Source: Meconema thalassinum (lineage: Eukaryota > Arthropoda > Insecta > Orthoptera > Tettigoniidae). From it: a DNA stretch of 64,000 nucleotides. The translations under genes were made by a program, and so were the position numbers. Positions 1-8,199 of the stretch are shown in pieces. Within the stretch, counting starts at the first letter, position 1. Every line of letters begins with the position of its first letter. The notes below the pieces were generated by a model. That model was given only the letters and a program-made list of their open reading frames with translations, made no database searches and was not told where the DNA came from. Location of the stretch: contig OX336398.1 in NCBI GenBank assembly GCA_946902985.2, positions 229,425,556-229,489,555 of the forward strand, in the 5' to 3' direction.

Positions 1-703
1 TGATACTCTTGCTTGGGGAAACAGTCACACTGACAACTATTACTTTACTTAAGTCTCATGATCACAATATTGTAATATTTGTAGTGTGTTTTATATTGTA
101 ATATTTTTTGTAAAAACTGCAAGTAGAATGTATAATGTTAGGCTACTGTAGTTTTATTAAAAATAAGATAAGTAATACATTTTAGTGTAAAATGTTTGCT
201 TTCGTATATTACGAAAAAGATTTTAAAAAATGTACAAAATATGTGAACTAAACAAGGGGAATGTAAAAAATGTAAAGTGGAAATTGTAAATATCCTTATA
301 TGAAAAAGTGAAATGGCTATCACCATTTTAAAATTAAAAGACATTGTGATCTGGTAAACCTTGTTTTTATTTCACAACAACAAAAATGCACTGAATGTGT
401 GATCTAAACAAGGGGAATGTAAAAAAATGTAAAGTGGAAATTGTAAATATTCATGTGAGAAAAAATGAAAATGAAGAAATGGCTATCACCATTTTTAAAA
501 TTAAAAGACACTGTGATCCTGTAAACCTTGTTTTTATTTCACAACAAATAGAGCTTTACAAAAAATAGAATACAAAGTTAATACCAATTCCTCAATTTCA
601 ATGTTCATGTCCACTCATCATTAACTTTCCTTATTTAGCACTAATCACAATGAGGGCTGCCAACCTCTCTCCCACTGAGACTTCACAGGATGTCAAATGT
701 TGT
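1..703. other. AT-rich non-coding left flank of the viral island
   Basis: No reading frame with recognisable protein content was found on either strand. The stretch is strongly AT-rich and contains the two-copy direct repeat listed separately. It lies beyond the last recognisable viral gene (the PLA2-like relic). It may still be inside the element, because no terminal inverted repeat or PolB gene is seen and the left boundary is outside the window. Confidence 0.6.
240..547. repeat. Two-copy direct repeat, about 150 bp per unit
   Basis: Copy 1 (about 247-380) and copy 2 (about 403-547) share the same order of blocks: an AAACAAGGGGAATGT start, a GTAAAGTGGAAATTGTAAATAT block, a GGCTATCACCATTTT block and a CCTTGTTTTTATTTCACAAC end. 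They differ by small indels. The copies are adjacent and in the same orientation. The function is unknown. A tandem duplication in the non-coding end of the viral element is the simplest reading. Confidence 0.8.
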
Positions 704-1015
704 TTAGCTTTTCAACGATACTTTATCCGCTACACGTCTTAATGCAGGTTGACTGTGGTGATAAGAAAGGCACATGCTCGATCTAAAGGATTAATATGTA
801 TATCAACACGCTGCAAAGGTTCTTTAAGGCAAGTTCCAGGACCACACAAATAATAACCAGGTAGGTAGATTTCGAAAGTCAAGTATTGAATGACTTTATC
901 TATGACGCCATTGCCAGTACAGGTCTGGCATTTCCTTTTCCATAGGTGGAGAAAAGGATTGACCTTCCTCCTCCTCTGTGGATGATGTTTGTTGTTCCTG
1001 CTTTTTTTCCTCCAT
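704..1015 (-). pseudogene. Phospholipase A2-like (parvoviral VP1-type) domain relic
   Basis: Between about 885 and 740 the minus strand encodes a C-G-P-G-T calcium-loop-like motif followed by I-N-P-L-D-R-A-C. That pair is the signature of the viral PLA2 domain of parvovirus VP1 and of PLA2-like proteins in insect adintovirus/Polinton elements. The His-Asp catalytic pair expected right after the A-C is missing. The frame then breaks at a TAA (about 742-744), and the following helix-like segment reads on in another frame to 704. An ATG at 1015 opens an acidic, Glu-rich leader in a third frame that could be the N-terminus. In capsids such domains help breach endosomal membranes. This copy should be dead. 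The domain call rests on motif recognition only. Confidence 0.6.
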
Positions 1016-1409
1016 TACACCCGTGGAATGAAGAAACAAAGTCTTTACATGGACTTTTATGACCATGATACAGTTTGACCAGCTGGCAAGTAGCACACTG
1101 TCGCATAGATGGTATTTTTGCCATAGCCACATGCTTATGGTGAACATAATCCGCACATGGTTGCAATTCACTTAACACAGGTTCATGAGTCCATGATTTT
1201 GGTACATGTTGCCAGATTTCTTTCACTGCATTTGCTGCGACATAATAAATGAACGATTCTGGAAGAGCCAATAATTCTTCTTTGGTAAAACTGTCTAGTT
1301 TCTTTTTACACTCAAAGAACTTTCCAATCGCTTTATCGGTAGCATCCCCTTTCTCCATGGTATCACGTTGATGTTTACACGTCGCTTGTAGAAATCTCAC
1401 TGGTGTCAT
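900..1409 (-). CDS. Hypothetical viral-island protein with Cys/His cluster (169 aa)
   Basis: Uninterrupted frame from an ATG at 1409. It overlaps the end of the neighbouring RNase H-fold-like gene by about 35 bp, the compact arrangement typical of small dsDNA viral elements. Around residues 100-130 there is a Cys/His-rich stretch (C-A-T-C, then H-G-H, then C) that could bind zinc. I do not recognise the family. The last 30 or so residues overlap the acidic leader of the PLA2-like relic in another frame, so the real C-terminus may be shorter or shifted. It could also be a broken extension of its upstream neighbour. Confidence 0.45.
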   Translation of the reverse strand: MTPVRFLQATCKHQRDTMEKGDATDKAIGKFFECKKKLDSFTKEELLALPESFIYYVAANAVKEIWQHVPKSWTHEPVLSELQPCADYVHHKHVAMAKIPSMRQCATCQLVKLYHGHKSPCKDFVSSFHGCNGGKKAGTTNIIHRGGGRSILFSTYGKGNARPVLAMAS

Positions 1410-1998
1410 CCACAGGTAAACCTTCAGTTTTAATTTTATTTAACAACTCCCAGCAGGCATTGGTGGTTAGCCAATGAAACAATTGCCACACCTGTGCCAA
1501 GGCTTTATAAGTAATATTGTCACAGGGGCAGCGGTCCATGAGTGTTTTCAGCGAGGGACAGCCCATGTCCATTAAATCGATACATTGACTGTAAGACGCT
1601 AAAAATGGTTGTAGCCATTGACGTATTTCACTACCTTTCACAAATACTACATGGGCAGAAGACAAGTGGGCTTTCATGACCACGTCCAGGTGCTTATATG
1701 AAATGGTTCCTTGTTTCCAGTCTAGTTGCATATGAGTTTCGATCCACTGGGTTTGTTTACGATCTTTATCACACAACAAATCAAACGCATAAGGCGGTTT
1801 AAACACCAAATGGGTAGCTTGCGATATCCAAAAAGTGGAACAATCGATAATGGCCACTTCTTTAAATATAAATTTGATATCTCCAATTTTATACCCTTGA
1901 CAGTCGACAATCAGTGTACGCAACATGTTCACTCTTGTCTGGATCAAGTCCAACTGACCACACACTGACAATTGTTCAGTAAGGTGTACCCATGTCAT
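1375..1998 (-). CDS. RNase H-fold/exonuclease-like protein of insect adintovirus-type elements (207 aa)
   Basis: Open frame from an ATG at 1998. From residue 25 it has a beta-strand/Asp-Cys-Gln-Gly start (L-I-V-D-C-Q-G), then a K-E-V-A-I strand, an F-K-P-P-Y loop, and a later V-F-V-K-G-S-E block followed by a C-P-S-L segment. This order matches an unnamed protein I recall as common in insect genomes beside viral genes. Its layout resembles a DnaQ/RNase H-fold nuclease, but the acidic catalytic set is not clearly present, so activity is doubtful. It lies between the BIR gene and the unknown 169-aa gene. The family link is from memory of the motif order; the nuclease fold is inferred. Confidence 0.5.
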   Translation of the reverse strand: MTWVHLTEQLSVCGQLDLIQTRVNMLRTLIVDCQGYKIGDIKFIFKEVAIIDCSTFWISQATHLVFKPPYAFDLLCDKDRKQTQWIETHMQLDWKQGTISYKHLDVVMKAHLSSAHVVFVKGSEIRQWLQPFLASYSQCIDLMDMGCPSLKTLMDRCPCDNITYKALAQVWQLFHWLTTNACWELLNKIKTEGLPVDDTSEISTSDV

Positions 1999-2056
1999 TT
2001 ACTTACATTCCATTCTAGTAAAAGAAAATAAAAACATCGAGTAGTCACTATAGAGG

Positions 2057-2644
2057 TTAGGATATGACAGGGGGCATAAGAAATAATAATATAACAACAA
2101 CAACCAATTTGTATTTCATTATTTTATTAGCATAACAAGTTTTACATTCTTTTTTCATTCTAGGATAGAGGCGGTACCAACTCATACAACAAAAAAGTCT
2201 TTTGTGTTTATAGTGTCCATAACACCGATGATATCCCAATGTCTCTAAACTGGATGTTTTTAACTGTGAGCTGCTCACTGAAGCACTGTTGACACCATAA
2301 AGTCCACACGTATCATAACTTTTTTCATCACTTAGAGGCACGAGTGAGGGGTAACTTGAATGACAGGGTATATTACCCACCTCCATTCTGCATAGGTAGG
2401 GGCAGGCAGGTGACCAGCGCTGATGTTCCTGCATGGGTTCATCGCTCTCTTGCCATTGGTCTAAGATGATGGGACAAAACACACATTTCACTTCATCTCT
2501 TGTTTTTAAATAGTAGAATCAGGCGGCTGCTAAGGCTTGAGGGTTTATAAAAGGCACCGGCCACGTCGCAAAGGTCTTGAAACGTTGTTCCTCAGATTTT
2601 AAATACATGGATGTAACTTCTCTTGAGGCTTGAAAGCAAGACAT
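2057..2644 (-). pseudogene. BIR-domain (IAP-like) protein with in-frame stop
   Basis: From an ATG at 2644 the minus strand gives a BIR-type N-terminal half (R-F-K-T-F, then a W-P and an A-x-A-A run). A TGA at 2519-2521 replaces the glycine codon expected in the A-G-F-Y-Y motif. The same frame then continues with the zinc-binding half: C-x2-C (V-K-C-V-F-C-P) then E-H-x-R-W-x-P-x-C-P. So the C,C,H,C zinc set is present on either side of a single nonsense codon. BIR proteins of insect DNA viruses block host caspases. The rest of the frame to 2057 is Cys-rich and ends in a hydrophobic tail, with no clear RING finger. As it stands only a truncated product or an internal-start product could be made. 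Confidence 0.75.
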
Positions 2645-2677
2645 GACTGAGTGGTTTGATGTGTGTTGACCTGCTAT

Positions 2678-3874
2678 TTATACACTTGCCACTTGGTTGG
2701 ACAGTGGATAATAGTTGACTTGTTTGTGATGAATAATCAAACAGTAGGCCGTGGTATTGGCTGGAACATTGTTATGCGTTTCAAAATCTAGTCGAATGTC
2801 AATATTGGATGGTTTGACAGACTCTTCCAAGTAGGAACAGTCAAAGACAATCAGATGCGCCCTTGTCTTAAAAGCTTGGGGAGACAACATTGGACAATTC
2901 TCTTTTTGATAATACGACCATCTAAATTTAGAAAACAAGTCGTACAGGGGCCAAACTTATTTTTTGAAAAATCTAAATCCAACCCTTCATAGGGAAACAC
3001 AGCACCGTTGAGGAAAAGACGTGCATTTCTCAATTGCAGGTGATCAAATTGCGTGACATCTTTGGTTTGTTGATACTTGCGATTCGTTCGAAAACCCACA
3101 ATCATGTAGAGAGGTCTCTCTGTATAGCGAGCTGTTTTATAGACCAACTGAGTGTGTTGGTGGTGGGCAATAGCGGGTACTCATGGAGTGCCCAGCTTCT
3201 AAATTCCATGGGTAGAAGTATATCTTTCTTTACCATTTTGAGTATGTCCAGTTTTTTGCTATCGTTAAGGGTCACATGAGGCACTTTCCATATCAAGCGT
3301 TGTAGTTGAATTTTTGAATCAATGGGGGCATTGTCGGCTCCCTTGAGTGCATTATTATCACTCCTGCCTCTCACCAGATAAAGCACTTGCCTTGCGTTGA
3401 CCACAATGCGCAAAGCCTAAAATCAGTTTAAGGGGTAAATATCCAGTAAAGGTGCCATCGGTGTGTACCATCCAGTCATTGATCGAGTCAGGGCACCAAC
3501 CCGCCATGCAAAGTGTTTTAGCTTCTTCCTCACTATGAGGGATATAGTTTCATGACACTGGAAATACCCACATTTCGAGTGCTATCCACCACGATATCGT
3601 TAATCACATAACGCACTTCAGAAAACAGGAAGGCGAAAGCATGGTTGGCTAACTTGAATGTAGTGGGTGTAGAGTCATCGGTTTTGGTGAGCCGGCCTTC
3701 AATATGAATAACACTTTCATGCGGTAGAGTGTAAATATCTTGGTTGTTGATAACAAATTGAATTTCATCATTGTTATTGAGTCCAGGTGTTTGAGCTTGA
3801 TAAGAATGGAGAACAATTCTTACCACTCCTGGTTGCTCCTCGATGTGGTTCGCTACCTCTAGGATAGAATTCAT
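2678..3874 (-). pseudogene. Major capsid protein (double jelly-roll type), multiply frameshifted
   Basis: Conserved blocks run in order through several frames. From an ATG at 3874 come I-L-E-V-A-N, N-N-Q-D-I-Y-T and F-L-F-S-E-V-R-Y-V-I-N. A second block holds a G-W-C-P-D segment near 3480-3500. Another has M-E-F-R-S-W-A-L-H-E-Y-P-L-L near 3200. The last has V-P-A-N-T-T-A-Y-C-L-I-I near 2730. This is the order of an insect-genome family I associate with adintovirus/Polinton hexon-like capsid proteins of roughly 400 residues. Frame changes fall near 3537, near 3415, within 3102-3147 and within 2851-2938. The number of breaks shows long neutral decay. The capsid assignment comes from family memory plus its position between the penton-like and BIR genes. 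Confidence 0.65.
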
Positions 3875-4001
3875 CGCGGGGGTTGACGTGGTAACCCAAA
3901 TGCTGTAAAATATGCTTGTTCTGAGATGTTAACGTGTATTCACGTGGTAAACAACTAACACCATTTCCAGACGGTGCTGTTGCTTTATATACAAACTTCA
4001 T
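3774..4001 (-). CDS. Small hypothetical ORF between penton-like and capsid genes
   Basis: An ATG at 4001 opens 75 codons. Only the first 40 or so residues lie outside the capsid gene, whose ATG is at 3874 in another frame. The ATG overlaps the end of the penton-like frame (3998). That makes a 4-base overlap, which supports a real small gene at this spot. I do not recognise the protein. Its true end is uncertain, because the overlapping part is probably a shadow of the capsid frame. Confidence 0.3.
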   Translation of the reverse strand: MKFVYKATAPSGNGVSCLPREYTLTSQNKHILQHLGYHVNPRDEFYPRGSEPHRGATRSGKNCSPFLSSSNTWTQ

Positions 4002-4721
4002 AGTGGTTTTAGCACCAACTTGTAAGTCACTGGTGTGGTAGAATCTAGATCAATGAATTGTTGCTCTCTATTGATCAGTCTTAATGTTATATTACTAATA
4101 CCATCGACAGCCACAGAATGAAAAAGCACCACTGGAGGGTTTTCACGAATAATATAACCATAGGGCGTTGTTACAATAAAGTCATAAAGCGAATGCGACG
4201 GTTCTTGATTGGTGTACACTTGACTAATAATATTACACGTCACCGACACATGATGGCCCTCAATGAATTTCACTTCATGGTCTGATTCATGTTTTTTTGT
4301 TGGGCTCCAACACGCGTGGTTTAAATCCTAGTAATGGACCAATGGAATCGGGGTGTGTTTTAAAGTCAATTTTGAATGTAGAAAAAATACTGCAGCGATG
4401 AGTGTTGGTATTTCCTAAAAGTTCAAACTTGCGCGTTCCATCGAGAAATTACTTTAAACAATATTCATTGATCAACACCACATAAATGTGCTCATAAATG
4501 TCATCTATCGTGTATCCACCAGAGTTCAGGGTGAGCAGAGAATCATCATAGTAAAACTTGTTGTTCACATTTTCACGTATGTTGTATATTCGATTGTACG
4601 TTTCAAGAGAAACAAGTCCTAAACCATAGGGGTTTTCACTCAATTCGATAGGCGGGTAAAAGTCTAGGCTGACTTCAGGTCCACGTCCATGCAGTGTAAA
4701 CGTTTTACTTTCTGCCGACAT
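3998..4721 (-). pseudogene. Penton-like minor capsid protein, one stop and one frameshift
   Basis: An ATG at 4721 opens an N-terminal block (F-P/Y-P-P-I-E-L-S, then G-L-V-S-L-E-T-Y-N) and a Y-T-I-D-D-I motif. These match the short single-jelly-roll-like family seen in insect adintovirus/Polinton elements. A TAA at 4449-4451 interrupts the frame, but it continues directly with an S-I-G-P-L-L-G-F block. A one-base shift near the T7 run at 4292-4298 moves the C-terminal part (N-I-T-L-R-L-I to the end) into the frame ending at 3998. The domain order is otherwise complete, about 240 codons. It lies between protease and major capsid, as expected for a capsid gene block. Confidence 0.6.
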
Positions 4722-5100
4722 ACTGGTGGCGTTTTAGCTTATGCTGCGTCTTATATAAAACAATTAAACACAAACGTCCACACTGTTGGCTGTTTGCTCA
4801 CGTTTCACATTATAATATATCTTGATCCTGTTTCCAAAATTGACCACTAGTTCCATGGGCGGGGGCAAATTCCCAAAACTGTCAAAGTACCACACAGTGG
4901 ATCCCTCTTTGACATAAGCTACATAATGTGTTCCAGGTCCTCGGTGATCATCCAAATTGATAACAGCACATTCATGTTTCCAGGGTCGTAAGGGTAATTG
5001 GTTTCGCATAAACACACCTCGAAAATGAGAAAGCTTCAGTAGTTTAGCTTAGCTTTCCACTTGTTGATGTGTCAGGGCATGTCTTGCTATGGCTGAGGTT
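4705..5100 (-). pseudogene. Adenain-like cysteine protease (C5-type) relic
   Basis: The block F-R-G-V-F-M-R-N, then H-E-C-A-V-I-N-L-D, then G-P-G-T-H-Y-V-A-Y, then Y-F-D-S-F-G is the classic adenovirus-type maturation protease core. The histidine is in G-T-H and the acidic residue in F-D-S-F-G. Two breaks are visible. A TAA at 5049-5051 lies in the N-terminal part. A one-base loss just before the catalytic cysteine, near 4782-4787, leaves the C-G-x-L-C motif readable only in the neighbouring frame, which stays open to about 4705 and overlaps the start of the penton-like gene. As read, translation ends at 4764 without the nucleophile. The enzyme would process capsid precursors during virion maturation. 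Confidence 0.75.
4749..4760 (-). promoter_or_regulatory. TATA-like box ahead of the penton-like gene
   Basis: TTATATAAGAC on the minus strand lies about 30 bp upstream of the penton-like ATG at 4721, inside the 3' part of the protease gene. The spacing suits a TATA-driven start very close to the ATG. Nothing else supports it. Confidence 0.35.
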
Positions 5101-5566
5101 AAAGATGTTTTATTTTATTTCGAAAAGGTGAAATTCCAAATCCTTGTTGATAAAAGGCTGGCTTCAAATTGACATTTCTAGCCCCCATAGCAATGGCTTC
5201 CATTGTTTCATTGTGCCGCTGACTTTCTTTGAGTTGTTGCTTGCCCTGTTGCCCGGTTTTAATAGTTTTTGCCACTGCACTGGCGCTGCCTAAAAGTGAA
5301 CCTAGAGCAGCCAGACCAGCGAATAATGCAGGTAAAAATCCCGCTCGTTTGGGGACGGGGATCACTCGCCCTTGTTTTGAACCCTATCGCTGACGTTTTG
5401 GAATAACATGTATCTATGCTGCTCGAAGAACTTTCCTTATGGTCAACACATTATTTTTTCTTTTTTTCTTTCGCAAGGGCTTGTCCACAAATGTCATAAG
5501 CCCAGGCTTTGCCAAGGACAGGGTCATATTTTTAGTCTTTCTCACCACATATCTTTGTTTCACCAT
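5099..5566 (-). pseudogene. Basic core / pX-like minor capsid protein with two in-frame stops
   Basis: A single minus-strand frame from an ATG at 5566 first encodes a Lys/Arg-rich segment (R-K-K-K-R-K-N), then V-I-P-K-R-Q-R. It then gives G-R-V-I-P-V-P-K-R followed by a hydrophobic Gly/Ala/Leu stretch (F-L-P-A-L-F-A-G-L-A-A-L-G). It ends with a Q-R-H-N-E-T-M-E-A-I-A block and an L-K-P motif. This layout recalls adenovirus pX/pVI-type core or membrane-active proteins and a small protein common next to adenain genes in insect elements. TAG stops at 5414-5416 and 5384-5386 interrupt the frame without changing it. The second-half start near 5365 has no ATG. Confidence 0.55.
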
Positions 5567-5625
5567 GATGATCATGACCAACAACCTTTCACAAGAAAGT
5601 TTATGTCACAACTAACGTCAGATGG

Positions 5626-6350
5626 TTATTTCATGGCTGTATATTCCAATTCTACAAAAAGTGGGAAATCGTTTATGGTTTTTCCAGCTTGCTTTTCATT
5701 CCATGTCAACATGAGATGAAAGGATAATTCGTCTCCTGCATTGACCATTTCATGGTTATGGACCAACATCCTATGACCATTTATCTCTATTTGTAAATGG
5801 TTCTCATCAGGTATGGCATATTTGATGTGAATGGTTCCATCATAGTGTAGTCGATAGTGGCTTAAACCCGAAGCAAGCACATAGGTCAAGTGCTGGTCAT
5901 GAACTAGCGGTATATGGTTTCTCTCATTCACAGGTTTTACATTTGTCAGATGCGCTAAAAATACAGATGGGATAAATTTATAAAGCCTTTTCATTTCATA
6001 GGTCACGTATCGCTTGGTACAGACAACATCATCTTCTTGTGGGTCTTCCACGTGAATAATGCGGTGATGATTAGCACTATAGCCATTCACCCAAAGCTGA
6101 GGCACTTTATCATAAAACTCTACACCTTGTTATCCACATACTTTTTTGTAGTAACGTCTGTAGACACTTGAGGATGTTTTACATGAGTTAACCGCTTTCC
6201 TTTAAAGTCATAATCTCCTTGTTTTGTGCGTGACACTACTGACCTATCCACATAGTGTTTATTAGCAGGATCTGTTTCTTGTTTAGGATCATGTATGGGA
6301 ACAGACCTAGCTTTGACCATCAACGCACGTCCAAAGACATCCATCGTCAA
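5626..6350 (-). pseudogene. Fibre/attachment-like protein, frameshifted
   Basis: An ATG at 6350 opens M-T-M-D-V-F-G-R, followed by repeated modules of the type D-P-x(4)-D-P-A-N-K-x-Y-V-D and V-x-x-P-x-x-x-x-D-x-T-T-K-K-Y-V-D. Such modules are common in viral and phage fibres. The first frame stops at 6120. A one-base shift near 6115 carries on another module (V-V-C-T-K-R-Y-V) and then a beta-rich C-terminal region of about 110 residues to 5626. The C-terminal region could be the receptor-binding head, which is an inference. The gene is first in the minus-strand block and diverges from the ATPase. Confidence 0.5.
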
Positions 6351-6436
6351 CCTGTAGTACGAGTCTACTGTTTCTATGACAAGGCTCGGTGCGATGTATA
6401 TAGACAGCCTGCTAGCCTCTCTAAGCCTTAGTTGAA
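6351..6436. promoter_or_regulatory. Divergent promoter region between fibre-like and ATPase genes
   Basis: These 86 bp separate two genes transcribed outward. A plus-strand TATATAG at 6397-6403 lies 34 bp before the ATPase ATG (6437), a plausible TATA box. No clear TATA was seen for the fibre side. This gap is the point where the two transcription blocks meet. Confidence 0.4.
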
Positions 6437-7134
6437 ATGAAGCTAATTAAGCAGCAAGAGTCATTCCCCGTGAGGGACATGGTTTCCCATCTCTGCCCCA
6501 CATCACGTGAACAACGCCATGGTTCACTGTTTCCATCTTCCATTCGCTGCATCATTGTGGGACCTTCCGGCTGTGGAAAGACCAATCTTTTGCTGACACT
6601 TATTACAGCGCCCAATGGTCTGTGTTTTCAAAATATTTATATTTTCGCAAAATCTCTCTACCAACCCCTCTACGTGTTTCTGGATCAAGTCATGTCTGGA
6701 TTACAAAATGAGAATATGGGGTATTTTACATTTTCCACGCAAGAAAATGTTATTTCACCGGATGAGGTAAAGCCTGATTCACTCATGATTTTCGATGATG
6801 TGTCCACTGAACGACAAGGCATCATTCAAAGCTATTTCAGCATGGGTCGACACAACATATCGATTGCTTCTATCCTGGACAAACGTATTCTAAAATGTCC
6901 AAACAGTTGATTCGTGACAATGCCAATGTCATTGTTTTATTTCGCCAGGACGAGAGGAACAGTCGTCACATTTATAATGAACATGTGAATCCGGATATGA
7001 CCTTTCAAATGTTTACAGAAGTGTGTGGCAAGTGCTGGAACACACAACGTCATGCCTGTTTAGTGATTGATAAACAAAGTGAACTCAACCAAGGGCGGTA
7101 TCGCTTAGGGTTTGATCATTTTATTGCTATTTAA
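6437..7134 (+). pseudogene. FtsK/HerA-type (A32-like) DNA-packaging ATPase with frameshift
   Basis: The ATG at 6437 opens a P-loop ATPase. Walker A is G-P-S-G-C-G-K-T-N (about residues 42-50) and Walker B is S-L-M-I-F-D-D-V (about residues 115-122). A later F-S-M-G-R-H-N block is followed, after a shift of frame near 6857, by a sensor-type Q-T-Y-S-K segment and K-Q-L-I-R-D-N-A-N. That frame ends at 7134. The family pumps the viral genome into preformed capsids in adintoviruses, Polintons and many NCLDVs. Without the shift the length (about 230 codons) is normal. All key motifs survive, which suggests fairly recent inactivation. Confidence 0.75.
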
Positions 7135-7175
7135 GGCACTGTATCATTCCCTCTCAAGTCATTTGTCACGACACG

Positions 7176-8199
7176 ATGGCGTTAGCAGAGAGTCAATTGA
7201 AAAAGCATATTATTAGAGCAAAAAAATACTATTCGCCAAAAGTTTCGTCAATTGAAACGATCACGTGCGGATCATGCTTTGTTTATTCAACAACATTTAG
7301 CCCCTCCGCTAAAATCTATGTTGAAACCCTCTTTCAAGCCATCTGAAACGCTACCCTTTGTTTCACAAGCCACTCAGACGCACCACGAGGACCCTGAGGA
7401 ATAGGAAGAGGAAGAGGATGAGGAACAGGAAGATTTAACTGGTGTTAGCGAAGTTGAGGATAATGAGGAACAAGTGTTTACGCCTCAAAAAAAGGCATCA
7501 CCCCTTGCAGAGTTTTTAAGAAAAAAGAAATCCTTGGCCATGGTCGAAACACCTTGCCCTTCCAGATCATCTCCATTTTCACAACTCTTGGCCACCCCTC
7601 AACATAAAGCTCAAATGAAAAACATTTTAATAAAATATTATGGATCAACACTGGAACCCTATTTCACCAATCTATTTATTGGAAACACAGATACCACGTA
7701 TGGTGTTCGCTATGAGAATGATAGTTTTAAAATTGGTGATTTATCGATTAGATTTAGTCGTACTTAAGCTGTCATTAAAAAGATCAACTATAAATTAACA
7801 TCAGGACTGTTAAAGCTACTATTCTCTCGGACTCCCTCATCCCAAGATTATACGCCAGAGGACCTTGGGAAATATAAATCCATTTTATTGGAAACCCATG
7901 CCCACAAAAGACAGTATGATCCCACTCAACAAGTGAATGCCAATATATCTCAAAAATATAAAACCATCATTGCAAAAATGCTCCCTACTAATCAAAGTGG
8001 TCGTCGTAAAGTGTCCGCTCCAGGGGTGACATTTAAACCATTAAAACCCCTTGTGGATGTTACCTACTGGCACAATCCCAATAAACTCGTCCAGCGACTA
8101 CAGCTGTTGCATGCTTCACGTCAAGCCGGTCATACTGGTCACGATTGGGAAATTCAAGAAATTGAGGAAGAACATCGAAATGCCAAAATTATTGTTTAA
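7176..8199 (+). pseudogene. Uncharacterised adintovirus-associated protein, broken frame
   Basis: An ATG at 7176 starts a Lys-rich helix. A length change in the A-run at about 7220-7226 shifts the reading frame, and the same gene then runs to 8199. Stops interrupt it at 7402-7404 (TAG) and 7765-7767 (TAA) without changing frame. Visible parts in order are a basic coiled N-terminus, a long Glu-rich acidic run (7385-7470), P-L-A-E-F-L-R-K-K-K-S-L-A, D-T-T-Y-G-V-R-Y-E-N-D, a Y-T-P-E-D-L-G-K-Y-K-S-I-L block and a basic C-terminus. This order matches an insect-genome family of unknown function (possibly DUF8207) that I associate with viral integrases. Its end overlaps the integrase start at 8180. 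Confidence 0.6.

Noticed and set aside
5408..5719. Plus-strand frame of 103 codons
   Set aside because: It overlaps the minus-strand core-protein and fibre-like genes, which show recognisable motifs. This frame has none.
8051..8179. 43-codon upstream extension of the integrase
   Set aside because: The extension is the out-of-frame shadow of the preceding gene's C-terminus. The ATG at 8,180 gives the expected start.
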